NCBI GenBank assembly: GCA_002839825.1
Contig: PGYU01000008.1
Coordinates: 1-64,000 of the forward strand
Reading direction: 5' to 3'
DNA from: Ignavibacteriae bacterium HGW-Ignavibacteriae-1
GTDB taxonomy: Bacteria; Bacteroidota; Ignavibacteria; Kapaibacteriales; UBA2268
DNA length: 64,000 nt
Shown here: piece after piece, positions 9,079 through 18,190 of the stretch
How the letters are laid out: every line of letters begins with the position of its first letter
Position numbering within the stretch: the first letter of the stretch is position 1
Program-made: the position numbers and the translations under genes
Notes under the pieces: generated by a model
What the model was told of the DNA's origin: nothing
Databases searched by the model: none
What the model saw: only the letters and a program-made list of their open reading frames with translations

Positions 9079-9309
9079 TTCTAACCTTTTTACAAATTTG
9101 TTAAATTCCAAAAGTCAAAATTAGGCAATTTTACAACTCAATACAAGATAATAAATCTAAATTGTTAATTTTTGATAATCCAAAATTGAACTTCGCCTTG
9201 GCTAATTTTAACTTTCTATAAAAATTTTTGCTTAAGTTGCCTATTAATGATTAACATTATGTAATTAATCATTAATTTAGTATAGTGAAAATATTCTAAG
9301 TTGACAATT

Positions 9310-11655
9310 ATGAATTTGATAAACTTTTGGGGTAAAGAAAAACTAAATATTGCAAATATTCTTCAGGGTTTATTTAAGAAACCTACTGAAGAAGAAGAGG
9401 AGATATTATGTGAAGTAAAGTCAGTCATTTTGAACTATATAATTCGGCTTGGAATAATAGTCGGCGCATTGTCATTGCTATCGGGCATCATTCTATCCTT
9501 CGAAATAGCAGACCCAATGTATGGTGTTTTTATAATCTTAGTCTATGCAACATTACTAAGTTTATTACTCATAAAGAATGAAAATTACATACTCAAATCA
9601 AATATTTTATTGATTGGACTTTTGACTCTATCTATATATTTGCTCTTTAACTTTGGACCGGATTCACCTGCTACACTATGGATTCTGACATTTCTCATCA
9701 CTACTACCATACTAAAAGGCGGCAAAGGTGCAATTATTGCGTTCGGATTAATTATCTTCGTCTTGATAGTTTATAGTATCACATCCAATTATGAAATTTT
9801 AGATTTGAATCAGACAAAAACAATTTCTACATTTGAAATCATAGCTATTTCATTCGACTTGATATTACTATCGGCAATTATTTCGGTTAGCCTATTATTG
9901 CTTATCAAAGGGTTGACAAATGCTTTGATTTTATCCAAAGAAAGTAAAGACCAATTAAACAATCAGATGGAAATTGCAAAATTGGCAATTGATAGTTTGA
10001 AGGAAGAAATAGCAGAAAGAATAATAGTCGAAAAGGAGCTTACTTACAGCGAAAGACGTTTGAAGAACGTTCAATCAATAGCCAGAATTGCAAGTTGGGA
10101 GTTAGATTTGAACAAAACTCTATACTGGGGTACAGAAGAGTATTTCAAAATAATCGGTATGAAGCCCGATACACGAAGTATATCGTATTCGGATTTCAGG
10201 CAATTGTGCCATGAAGAAGACAAACCATTACGTTCTAAAGCGATTGATTCGTTGCTCAACGGAGCCGAAAATTTTGATATTAGATACCGAGTATTCAGAG
10301 CATCCGACGGTGAAATGCGATGGATTCGTTCCTTAGGCGAATTAGTGAAAGATACATACGGTACTCCACTTAGAATTACAGGTACAATGCAAGACATTAC
10401 AAATGATATGCTTTTGCAACAAGAGATTATTCAAAGCGAATCCCAATTCAGAGCATTATTCAATCAGGCATCAGTTGCGATTCTATTGATGGACAAGATG
10501 CAATTTATAGATTGCAACCCAAAAGCCGAAGAACTTTTCGGATACAGCCGTGACCAAATCGTAGGATTAACTCCTGATAAGTTGTCTCCAAAATTTCAAA
10601 GTGAAGGACTTAATTCAATCGAAATTGCACAAGAATACGTTATGCGTGCATTGAAGGGCGAATCAGCTGTTTTTGAATGGAAACACCTAAATAGTAAGCG
10701 AGAATTGATTGATGTCGAAGTATCATTGAATAGAATCCCTATCAAAGATTCTTTTATTTTGCAGGCTTTTTTGATTGATATTACCGATAGAAAGCAATAT
10801 GAACGTAAGATTATTGAAATAAACAAAGAACTTGAAAATCGTGTCGCTGATAGAACAAAGCAATTGGAAACGGCTCTCAATGAATTAAACTACGAAAATG
10901 ACGAACGGAAACGCACTCAAGTAGAATTAGTGAGAACTCAAGATGATTTGCTTGCCGTTTTGTCAAAAGAAAAGAGCCTAAATGAACTTAAAAGCCGTTT
11001 TATAGCAATGGTTTCACACGAATACCGCACACCATTGACAGTTATATTGTCCTCAACATACATATTGGATAAGCTATACGAAAAAAATGACGAGGTATCC
11101 TTCAAGAAAAATTTGGAACTAATCCGTCTTTCCATTCAATCGCTTACTAAGTTGCTTGATGACGTATTGGTTTTTGAAAAACCTACTACCAAAGATTGGC
11201 AAGCCACCTACAATACTATTGAACTATGTACTTTCGTTGGTTCGATTATTGATGAAATTAAGATGACAATCGGGAAAAATCGGATTGTCAATGTCCAAAG
11301 TACAAACAAGAAGATTCTAATTGAATGTGACCAATTATCCTTGAGGAATATCATAAGCAATCTTGTTGCAAATGCCTTAAAGTACTCCAACGATGATACA
11401 AGCGTGGATATAAGTATAATTGACAGTCAAACTTCGGTAAATATGCAAATCAAGGATTATGGTATTGGCATACCAGAAAAAGAGATTGAGAGTGTTTTCG
11501 ACCCATTTCACAGGTCACGCAATGTAGGCAACAAACCGGGTACCGGATTAGGACTTGCTATCGTGAAGAAATATGTGGATTTGATAAATGGCTCTATTTC
11601 GTTAGAAAGTGAAGAGGGCAAAGGCACTACATTCAATCTTAAGTTCGATAAATAA
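9310..11655 (+). CDS. Membrane PAS-domain sensor histidine kinase
   Basis: The protein has 781 residues from the ATG at 9310; a TTG three codons earlier is also possible. An N-terminal membrane domain of about six helices (roughly residues 40-205) precedes a short coiled coil. Two PAS domains follow, the first around YWGTEEYFKIIGM and the second from FRALFNQASVAILLMD to LFGYSRDQIVG. A second coiled coil leads to the HisKA helix with the phosphorylatable His570 in MVSHEYRTPL. The ATPase domain shows N box LVANALKYSN, G1 box DYGIGIP (about 716), F box FDPFHRSRN and G2 box GTGLGLAIVKK. No response regulator is adjacent, so it is an orphan kinase by position. The ligand is unknown. Confidence 0.94.
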   Translation: MNLINFWGKEKLNIANILQGLFKKPTEEEEEILCEVKSVILNYIIRLGIIVGALSLLSGIILSFEIADPMYGVFIILVYATLLSLLLIKNENYILKSNILLIGLLTLSIYLLFNFGPDSPATLWILTFLITTTILKGGKGAIIAFGLIIFVLIVYSITSNYEILDLNQTKTISTFEIIAISFDLILLSAIISVSLLLLIKGLTNALILSKESKDQLNNQMEIAKLAIDSLKEEIAERIIVEKELTYSERRLKNVQSIARIASWELDLNKTLYWGTEEYFKIIGMKPDTRSISYSDFRQLCHEEDKPLRSKAIDSLLNGAENFDIRYRVFRASDGEMRWIRSLGELVKDTYGTPLRITGTMQDITNDMLLQQEIIQSESQFRALFNQASVAILLMDKMQFIDCNPKAEELFGYSRDQIVGLTPDKLSPKFQSEGLNSIEIAQEYVMRALKGESAVFEWKHLNSKRELIDVEVSLNRIPIKDSFILQAFLIDITDRKQYERKIIEINKELENRVADRTKQLETALNELNYENDERKRTQVELVRTQDDLLAVLSKEKSLNELKSRFIAMVSHEYRTPLTVILSSTYILDKLYEKNDEVSFKKNLELIRLSIQSLTKLLDDVLVFEKPTTKDWQATYNTIELCTFVGSIIDEIKMTIGKNRIVNVQSTNKKILIECDQLSLRNIISNLVANALKYSNDDTSVDISIIDSQTSVNMQIKDYGIGIPEKEIESVFDPFHRSRNVGNKPGTGLGLAIVKKYVDLINGSISLESEEGKGTTFNLKFDK

Positions 11656-11720
11656 ACCATCTTTAGAAAAGCAGCAATTCATTTCGGATTTTCGATTTTC
11701 AACATTTTTGAACAAAAAAA

Positions 11721-11749
11721 AACGGGATTTTATAATCCCGTTAAATTTT
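11721..11749. terminator. Bidirectional terminator between kinase and HMA gene
   Basis: A 9-bp perfect stem AACGGGATT / AATCCCGTT (11721-11729, 11734-11742) with a 4-nt loop is flanked by an A9 run on the left and an AT-rich T-run on the right. The T-run read on the minus strand is the stronger one, so it mainly ends the HMA transcript. Confidence 0.82.
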
Positions 11750-11763
11750 TAGTTCCAATTGCT

Positions 11764-12183
11764 CTATTTAGGATTCGATTTTGTTGCTTTAGTATCACAA
11801 CAATCTTTGCCGGACATTTTGGATGTTTTGTCTTTGTTGTCACAAGCTTTGCCTGTAGTTTTGCAACATTCTTCACCTTTTTTGCATTCTTTAGCATTTG
11901 CTAAGTCAGCTTTGTAACCCATGTCTGCAATAAGTTGTTTGATTTTCGAATCGTCAGTCTTGTCAGCATCATATTTTACGGTTACGACTTTAGATTCAAT
12001 ATCAGCTTTTGTTTCAATTACACCACCTGCTTTTTTCAATCCTTTTTGAATTTTTGAGGCACATGAGCCGCAATGCAAATTGGTTTGGTAGCTTGCTTCT
12101 TTGATTTCACCTGCATATGAAACGCTCACAACAAATAAAATAGCCAAGAAAATTGAGCTTATGGACTTAATTTTTATAAGCAT
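11764..12183 (-). CDS. Secreted heavy-metal-associated (HMA) protein with Cys-rich tail
   Basis: The ATG at 12181-12183 follows AAAGGGGAATTT and gives a 139-residue protein with signal peptide MLIKIKSISSIFLAILFVV; the upstream start at 12225 would ruin the signal. The HMA/MerP-like ferredoxin fold has the metal site HCGSC (Cys38, Cys41), which typically binds Cu+, Hg2+ or Zn2+. After it comes a lysine-rich tail with six cysteines (ECK, EECC, KAC, KDCC), which is not part of standard MerP/CopZ. The tail may be a second metal-binding region. It has no metal ATPase neighbour. A periplasmic metal scavenger or chaperone is a reasonable inference. Confidence 0.85.
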   Translation of the reverse strand: MLIKIKSISSIFLAILFVVSVSYAGEIKEASYQTNLHCGSCASKIQKGLKKAGGVIETKADIESKVVTVKYDADKTDDSKIKQLIADMGYKADLANAKECKKGEECCKTTGKACDNKDKTSKMSGKDCCDTKATKSNPK

Positions 12184-12231
12184 ATAAATTCCCCTTTGAT
12201 AATATAGATAAAAAATAATAAACAAAAATAA

Positions 12232-15000
12232 CTAATTCTTCAATAATTCCAATGCTTTTTCTAAAAGTAATTCCGTATAATTCAGAAATTTATTGTTATT
12301 ACGTGGTAAAAGCACATCAGGTTGGACACTTTTACCGTTTAGCAAGCTGTTGTTCGAATTGAACGCTTTCATGCCTGTCATCGCAACACTTGTTCCGCCG
12401 ATTAGTCTTGTCGTAAAAGTTTCACCGATTAAACCGGCTGTTGGAGCACCAATCAAGGTACCCATTTGAGATTCTTTGATGATATGAGCAACTGCTTCAG
12501 TATACCCGATGGTTGACTCGTCAATCAGAAAGATTAGCTTCGTGTCCGAATATTTCTGCCTGCCTGTGATTCCACCCGAATATATGTTTTTTGATAGTAA
12601 TTGTTTTTCAGGCATAGTATATATTGGAATTTCCCAACGTACACCCGACAAGTCTTTGTCTGCAAACAGGCTCAAAACATGTTCGCTCATACCAATATGT
12701 CCTCTCATATCGAATACAAATGCCTTTGCTTCTGTAATTTGGTCGGTAATGCGCTTGAAATAATTATCACTCATTTGTGTCATGTCCACGTAATACACCA
12801 ATGAATCTAACTCGACAATCGGTTCGGGTCGTGGTTCGTAAATATCATAAAGTAGCGCATTTCTGCTTACAGATACGTCACGAGATTTCCCTTCCTTGTT
12901 TTTCAAAGTGAGCGTACTCTTTGAGTCCCTCTCTCCTATCCTGATATTTGCCAAAGCTCGCATCACTAAGTAACGTTGATTGACAAAGTAGTGCCTACTT
13001 TCGTATTCCTTAATTAAATCGCTAATCGGAATGCCATCAACGTGAGTTAACACATCTCCTGCTGTTATATCTAACGATTCATCAATCACGGTAGTCACAA
13101 TCACATCATTCTCGAATTTATGAAAAATGAGCGGGAGTCCGTATTTCAAATCGAAAAACTGATTCCATGCGATTGCTCTCGGGTCATTCAATATTTGAAG
13201 CATATTGTTCATAACATTTGAAAACTCCTCGTAGGAGTTAGCCGTACTTACAGATTTTAAGGATTGAATCAATAAATTTTCGAGTTCGGGAGCACCTATT
13301 CTGATAATTGAAAAGTGCTTTATGATATTCCAAAGTTGAATCACAGTAGCTAACCTGGTGCTTTGGTCAGAAATAGTGGGATTATATCCGAAAGGTTTGC
13401 CGGAAATTTCTAGAATATTTTTTGGAAAATCTTCAGGTAATTGTTCCTTTTCAAAAGGTATGACCAATGGAAAAGCAAAATCGTATTGTTCGTTTATTGG
13501 AAATCTTGCTAATTCGCCCATATCCGGGAATTTGACCATTGTCTCGGTATCGGAACTGATTCTGAGCGAGAATGAACCGGCAAATTTGGTATTCGGGTCT
13601 CTTCCGGCAACATAGCCGGCTGCTAAAACAGCAGGCTCCATTTCCCATGAATTCAGTGTGTTTCCGGTGGCTGATTTTTCGAAATCACCATTTGGAACGA
13701 TAAATTCCTTTTCTAACTTTTCGCCATCAAAAATTTGAACTGTTACATCGTCGAAATAAGCGGCTCCTTCACCCAAGAATACCAATGCTAAACGCATATT
13801 ATAAACGTCGGTGGGCATTGTGATTTCAACGCTATATTTGTTCCATTCATTATCTAAAGCCGGATTCTCGACATTAGTCGCAAAAGTATAATCTTGTGAA
13901 TTAATTATTTCAGTCTTGCACCAAATTTGGGCGTTGCTACCGGGAGATTTGCCGTCCACTTTTATCATTGCTGATACTACAACTCTTCTGTTGTCATATT
14001 TTATCATGTCAATATTTTGAAAAACTGAACCTTCGCGGCTTCTCGTGGTAGAGTAAACATTTCTGAGCATAGAGTAAAATGCAGGGCTGTTCTTGACAAC
14101 CGGACCACCGGCGATTTCTGCTACATATGCAATCCTGTCCTGAATTGAAGTTGGTGTTCTGTACGAATAGGTAATTTCTTCATTTTTCTTAAGAATATTA
14201 GCATGTGGTGCGATATCCTTCAACAAAGCCTTCATGTCGGGAACGAAATTATCGGGATTATCCAGAATTTTTGAAATTGAATAGAGCAGAAGCCTCTCTT
14301 GGTCTATTGAACGGAAATTGTGCGAAGGGTAGAAATGATGCAAATAGCCATATAGCTTTGCGAAAGTCACAAGATTTGGGATGTCTTTTTCAGATAAGTT
14401 TTGAGGCGGCAAATCAACATAGCCTTCAGGGTTGATAATATCTATACTTGTGGCGTCAGCCCAAAGTCTTGCTTTGCCATTCAATAAAAAACCGAATCTC
14501 AGTTCATCGGCATCACTTGGAATAAACGCAGTTATCTCCTTTTTGTGCCAGACGCTGTCTTTAATCAAATCATCTTCGCCATACTCAGCGACAATAGATT
14601 CTTTTTTTTCATTGCGAACCACAATCCATAATTCTCCTTTGGCATCAGGCTCACCAATATTGCATTTGACCCAAGCAGAAAAACGAACCGTCTTATTACG
14701 AAATGGATAAGCATCAACAGATTGGTACAAAGTGGACATATTAGGGCTGCCCTCGACGAAAGATGTGTCGGCATTATAATGCGGATTGTCAAGAGCCATG
14801 CTGTATCTGCCTTCATAAACAGTCTTATGTTCAATAAAGGCAATGTAACCTGCTGAAGCGAGTTTTGAAGGGAATACCCATCCATCCGGGACGAAGCCGG
14901 GTCTGCCCTGCTCGAAATTGAGGTTCTCAGGTTGATAGAGTATATTTGAATAAACATTTACAGTTGCTAAAAGAATCGAAATAATAATAAGTTTCTTCAC
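12232..15000 (-). CDS. Large secreted S41-peptidase-like protein lacking the catalytic serine
   Basis: The 922-residue exported protein has signal peptide MKKLIIISILLATVNVYS. Two jelly-roll CBM-like modules lie in the N-terminal half (around NLNFEQGRPGFVPDGW and VPNGDFEKSATGN). An S41 (C-terminal processing peptidase/tricorn core) domain is at the end, preceded by a PDZ-like stretch (GDVLTHVDGIPISDL). The S41 frame is recognisable by FVFDMRGH, IGAPTAGLIGE and the closing VQPDVLLP. The nucleophile segment reads ESTIGYTEA, where related proteins have S-x-A-E after T-I/Q. The nucleophile position is therefore Gly832 (codon GGG at 12505-12507). It may be a non-catalytic binding protein or may use another residue. 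No operon partner; the HMA gene lies 48 bp downstream on the same strand. Confidence 0.82.
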   Translation of the reverse strand: MKKLIIISILLATVNVYSNILYQPENLNFEQGRPGFVPDGWVFPSKLASAGYIAFIEHKTVYEGRYSMALDNPHYNADTSFVEGSPNMSTLYQSVDAYPFRNKTVRFSAWVKCNIGEPDAKGELWIVVRNEKKESIVAEYGEDDLIKDSVWHKKEITAFIPSDADELRFGFLLNGKARLWADATSIDIINPEGYVDLPPQNLSEKDIPNLVTFAKLYGYLHHFYPSHNFRSIDQERLLLYSISKILDNPDNFVPDMKALLKDIAPHANILKKNEEITYSYRTPTSIQDRIAYVAEIAGGPVVKNSPAFYSMLRNVYSTTRSREGSVFQNIDMIKYDNRRVVVSAMIKVDGKSPGSNAQIWCKTEIINSQDYTFATNVENPALDNEWNKYSVEITMPTDVYNMRLALVFLGEGAAYFDDVTVQIFDGEKLEKEFIVPNGDFEKSATGNTLNSWEMEPAVLAAGYVAGRDPNTKFAGSFSLRISSDTETMVKFPDMGELARFPINEQYDFAFPLVIPFEKEQLPEDFPKNILEISGKPFGYNPTISDQSTRLATVIQLWNIIKHFSIIRIGAPELENLLIQSLKSVSTANSYEEFSNVMNNMLQILNDPRAIAWNQFFDLKYGLPLIFHKFENDVIVTTVIDESLDITAGDVLTHVDGIPISDLIKEYESRHYFVNQRYLVMRALANIRIGERDSKSTLTLKNKEGKSRDVSVSRNALLYDIYEPRPEPIVELDSLVYYVDMTQMSDNYFKRITDQITEAKAFVFDMRGHIGMSEHVLSLFADKDLSGVRWEIPIYTMPEKQLLSKNIYSGGITGRQKYSDTKLIFLIDESTIGYTEAVAHIIKESQMGTLIGAPTAGLIGETFTTRLIGGTSVAMTGMKAFNSNNSLLNGKSVQPDVLLPRNNNKFLNYTELLLEKALELLKN

Positions 15001-15114
15001 AATTTTTTCCTAAATTTCACTTTCTCAATAAATAATGACACATGAAACAATAAAATGTTTACAAAAAACTACTTATTTGTTTCGAGTAATGCAAAAATAA
15101 GATAAATTTGAATA

Positions 15115-15663
15115 ATGAAAATATACACAAAAACGGGCGATGACGGAACGACAGGCTTATTTAACGGAAAGCGAGTCGCCAAGTATGATTTGCGTGTCGA
15201 ATCATACGGCACTGTGGACGAGTTGAATAGCATTATTGGTTTGGTTAATTCAGGCGAGGTACCGCAACCAATAAAAGATGATTTGACAAAAATCAGCCAG
15301 CTTTTATTTGTTTTGGGGACCGATTTGGCTACTCCAACAGAGCCTCCGCCAAAATTCAAGGTTGACAGAATCAACAAAAATGACATCGAATTGTTAGAAA
15401 ATTTGATTGATAGCTATGTGGAAAAATTACCCATTTTGAAGAGTTTCATTTTGCCGGGCGGCTCGGAAACTTCAGCCAGATTGCACGTAGCGCGTACAGT
15501 TGCGAGGCGCGCCGAACGTTTGGTAGTGCATTTGGCAACTGTAGAGTCAGTTTCGAGTGATGTGATTTTATTTCTAAATCGCCTCTCAGACTATTTATTT
15601 ACAGCGGCTCGTTACGCAAACATGTTGTTAGACGTGCCCAATGTTGAACGCGAAATAAGATAA
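15115..15663 (+). CDS. pduO: Cob(I)alamin adenosyltransferase, PduO type
   Basis: The 182-residue enzyme transfers adenosyl from ATP to cob(I)alamin to make coenzyme B12. The PduO/MMAB-type signature TKTGDDGTTGLFNGKRV at the N-terminus, YGTVDELNSIIGL, and the C-terminal part with LPGGSETSARLHVARTVARRAER and LNRLSDYLFTAARYAN are all present. The second of these blocks holds the ATP and cobalamin contacts of the family. It sits alone between a divergent gene and a convergent exchanger gene (3 bp gap). It implies a B12-dependent mutase or ribonucleotide reductase elsewhere in the genome. Confidence 0.95.
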   Translation: MKIYTKTGDDGTTGLFNGKRVAKYDLRVESYGTVDELNSIIGLVNSGEVPQPIKDDLTKISQLLFVLGTDLATPTEPPPKFKVDRINKNDIELLENLIDSYVEKLPILKSFILPGGSETSARLHVARTVARRAERLVVHLATVESVSSDVILFLNRLSDYLFTAARYANMLLDVPNVEREIR

Positions 15664-15666
15664 AAT

Positions 15667-16608
15667 TTATCTGAGCAAAATGTAGATATATCCAACGTAA
15701 AGAAGCAGGAGCACAAAGCCCTCTTTACGGTCAATGATAAATCCGGTGCGAGCTAAAGGAAGCAACACCACTGCAAACATCATCATGATGGATAAATCAA
15801 TATAAGTGATATTCCCAAAGTTAATCGGGTTGATTACTGCAGCTATGCCAAGAATAGCGAGAATATTGAAAATGTTAGACCCGACAATATTGCCCAAACT
15901 TATATCACTTTCACCTTTGATGGATGCAACCACACTTGTAGCCAACTCAGGCAAACTTGTGCCAATAGCGACGATAGTCAACCCGATAACTGACTCGCTA
16001 ATATTGAAAAAACGGGCTATTTCGACAGCATGTTCGACAAACAAATTTGCACCTACGATTAGCAAAGCCAAGCCACCAATGATAAAAGCAATATTCATCC
16101 ACATTGGCTTTGACTTTTTCACTATCGAATCTATCTCAGTATCAGCTTCAGGATTGCCCTGTTTTGACACGATAAAAATGTTGTACCACAAATAAACGAT
16201 AAGTAACAAAATGAGAATCACACCCTCTATCCTGCCTATTTGCCCGTCAATCAACATTAATATCGGCAGAACTGATACTCCACACATAATGATTATATCC
16301 TTGCGGACAATTTGAAGACTAACATTGATAGGCTTGATTAGCGCTGTAATACCCACAATCAACCCAATATTACATATATTCGAACCGATGACATTCCCTA
16401 AAGTTATGTCACCACTTCCGGCAAGATTTGCATTTATGCTGACAACTAACTCCGGGCTACTTGTGCCGAAAGCAACGATTGTCAGACCAACAATAAGTGG
16501 CTTGATGCCCATTTTGAAAGCAATCCGAGCAGAACCACCTACCAAACCATCAGCCCCGAAATACAGGAGTGCCGAAGCAAGCAAAAGCATCAAAAATGAT
16601 ATTATCAT
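15667..16608 (-). CDS. yrbG: Ca2+/Na+ (cation) antiporter, CaCA family, YrbG type
   Basis: The 313-residue membrane protein has about ten helices and two inverted alpha repeats, the hallmark of the family. The first repeat is VAFGTSSPELVVSINANLAG with GNVIGSNICN; the second is VAIGTSLPELATSVVASIKG with GNIVGSNIFN. The acidic residues in both PEL motifs bind the cation. The two repeats are separated by a hydrophilic loop near residues 150-170. It should export Ca2+ against Na+ or H+; the actual ions cannot be read. It is tail-to-tail with the adenosyltransferase gene, with stops 3 bp apart and no terminator between. Confidence 0.93.
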   Translation of the reverse strand: MIISFLMLLLASALLYFGADGLVGGSARIAFKMGIKPLIVGLTIVAFGTSSPELVVSINANLAGSGDITLGNVIGSNICNIGLIVGITALIKPINVSLQIVRKDIIIMCGVSVLPILMLIDGQIGRIEGVILILLLIVYLWYNIFIVSKQGNPEADTEIDSIVKKSKPMWMNIAFIIGGLALLIVGANLFVEHAVEIARFFNISESVIGLTIVAIGTSLPELATSVVASIKGESDISLGNIVGSNIFNILAILGIAAVINPINFGNITYIDLSIMMMFAVVLLPLARTGFIIDRKEGFVLLLLYVGYIYILLR

Positions 16609-16710
16609 AGTTAAAATTGAGTTTATGAAAAATTAGTTATTGCGAAAATAATTCTTATTCTGTATGTTTTTTCATTTTTTTTATGAAAAATTTACAAATT
16701 CATTATGTAG

Positions 16711-16741
16711 TTTGGAAAAATAGTGATAAGTTGTTATTTTG
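16711..16741 (+). promoter_or_regulatory. Candidate Bacteroidota-type promoter for thiamine pyrophosphokinase gene
   Basis: TTTG at 16711-16714, a 20-bp spacer and TATTTTG at 16735-16741 resemble the -33/-7 boxes (TTTG, TAnnTTTG). The start codon follows 16 bp later, giving a very short leader. The same TTTG-N20-TATTTTG arrangement occurs at 28917. Confidence 0.4.
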
Positions 16742-16757
16742 AAAATGTAAGAAAAAA

Positions 16758-17423
16758 ATGAAACAAGTGATTTTTGACACAAATAAATTTGATGCCTTAC
16801 TCTGTTTGAACTCTGAATTGCCGGATTACGTTTTTGAATTATTCCCTAATGTGCCAATTATTGCGGCTGATGGAGCAGTTTTCGAGCTACAAAAGCGGGG
16901 ATTGAGAGCAACAAAAGTAATCGGAGATTTAGATTCGGGCAAACGTGATGAAATTGAAAAAATGTATGATTCGTCAGATATAATTGAAATTTCAGACCAA
17001 GAAACCAATGATTTCGAGAAATGCTTGCTCTGGCTTGAGCATTCAGGGATGAAAAATATTTTGATTTTAGGTCTTCATGGAGGATTGCTCGAACATACTT
17101 TGAATAATTGGAGCATATTGATGCGTTACGGCAGAAAGCTAAACCTTTGCAACTACGAGCTTGGCAGATATGGAATTCCAATTTACGATTCTATAAAAAT
17201 GAATTGCGTGGAAAATGAAATTGTTTCGTTAATACCTAATGGAATGGTGAGACTAACAACTCGAAATTTGAAATGGGAATTGGATGACGAAATTTTGGAA
17301 TTTAGTCAAAGAGAAGGTGCCAGAAATGTTGCGGTGGCAGACAATTTCGAAATAACAGTTTCAGAAGGCTCTTTTTTGTTGTTTGTTGATTCGAGGCTGC
17401 CTTTTAGTCCGATTTTTTTATAA
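16758..17423 (+). CDS. thiN: Thiamine pyrophosphokinase
   Basis: The 221-residue enzyme converts thiamine and ATP to thiamine diphosphate. The catalytic-domain motifs are in order: IIAADGAVFEL, VIGDLDSG (Mg/ATP site), SDQETNDFEKCL (the D/N-DFEK signature) and ILGLHGGLLEHTLNN, which matches the GxxGGRxDH block loosely because Arg-Asp is replaced by Leu-Glu. The C-terminal beta-sandwich binds thiamine and includes VSLIPNG and NFEITVSEGSFLLF. A dedicated salvage gene with no other thi genes nearby. It is followed 23 bp later by an esterase gene. Confidence 0.9.
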   Translation: MKQVIFDTNKFDALLCLNSELPDYVFELFPNVPIIAADGAVFELQKRGLRATKVIGDLDSGKRDEIEKMYDSSDIIEISDQETNDFEKCLLWLEHSGMKNILILGLHGGLLEHTLNNWSILMRYGRKLNLCNYELGRYGIPIYDSIKMNCVENEIVSLIPNGMVRLTTRNLKWELDDEILEFSQREGARNVAVADNFEITVSEGSFLLFVDSRLPFSPIFL

Positions 17424-17446
17424 ATTGTATATCAATTAGGGGCGAT

Positions 17447-18181
17447 ATGATGGAAAAAGATGTTAGAATAATCGAAAGTGAGTATCTATCAAAGGAAATT
17501 GAACTTGTCAGCTATGGGCGATACGGAATTGCTATGATAATATTCCCTACGCAAGGCGACTCATGCCACGATGCGGAGAATACCGGTTTTGTTCATACTT
17601 TGAAGGATTATATTAATTCCGGCAAAGTCAAAATTTATTCGGTTTCAACAGTAAATTTGCAATCATGGCTCGACCCGGGCAAGTCAGATGAGGAAAGAAG
17701 CCGCAGACACTTTGAATTCAACCGATTTTTAGAAGAAGAGTTTGTACCTTATATCTACGAATCCTGCGGCGGACCGGTCCCGATGCTAACGATGGGCGCA
17801 TCAATTGGAGCTTATCATGCTGCAAACACATTTTTCAGACGACCCGATATTTTCATGGGGACTATTGCTCTAAGCGGCTTTTACGATATTCGAAAGTTGA
17901 CAAAAGGGTATTTCGACGAAAATTGTTATTTCAATTCACCTGTTGATTATCTCCCTAATCTAAACGATAACTACTGGATGTCTTATTTGCTCAATCGCAA
18001 ACATATATACTTGGCTTCGGGCAGTGGACGATACGAAAGTCCCGATCAAACTCAAACATTTTCCGATATTCTCAGGTCAAAGGATATTAAACATAGATGT
18101 GATTTGTGGGATACTAAATGGGACCATGACTCAAAAACATGGAATGAACAATTGAAACATATTACTAACTCTTTTTTATAA
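17447..18181 (+). CDS. Alpha/beta-hydrolase, esterase family
   Basis: The 244-residue protein looks like the COG4947-type putative esterases. The nucleophile elbow is GASIGAYHA (Ser in GxSxG). The candidate catalytic His is the one in TKWDHDSKTW near the C-terminus. There is no signal peptide, so it acts in the cytoplasm. The ribosome site GGGGC lies just before the double ATG at 17447. It shares a direction with thiN (23 bp) and the RelA/SpoT gene (9 bp), so the three may be one transcript. The substrate is unknown. Confidence 0.8.
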   Translation: MMEKDVRIIESEYLSKEIELVSYGRYGIAMIIFPTQGDSCHDAENTGFVHTLKDYINSGKVKIYSVSTVNLQSWLDPGKSDEERSRRHFEFNRFLEEEFVPYIYESCGGPVPMLTMGASIGAYHAANTFFRRPDIFMGTIALSGFYDIRKLTKGYFDENCYFNSPVDYLPNLNDNYWMSYLLNRKHIYLASGSGRYESPDQTQTFSDILRSKDIKHRCDLWDTKWDHDSKTWNEQLKHITNSFL

Positions 18182-18190
18182 GTAGCGGCA

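Noticed and set aside
9079-9111. TTG start for the antiporter gene
   Set aside because: It lacks a ribosome site, while the ATG at 9078 has AAAAGG at the right distance.
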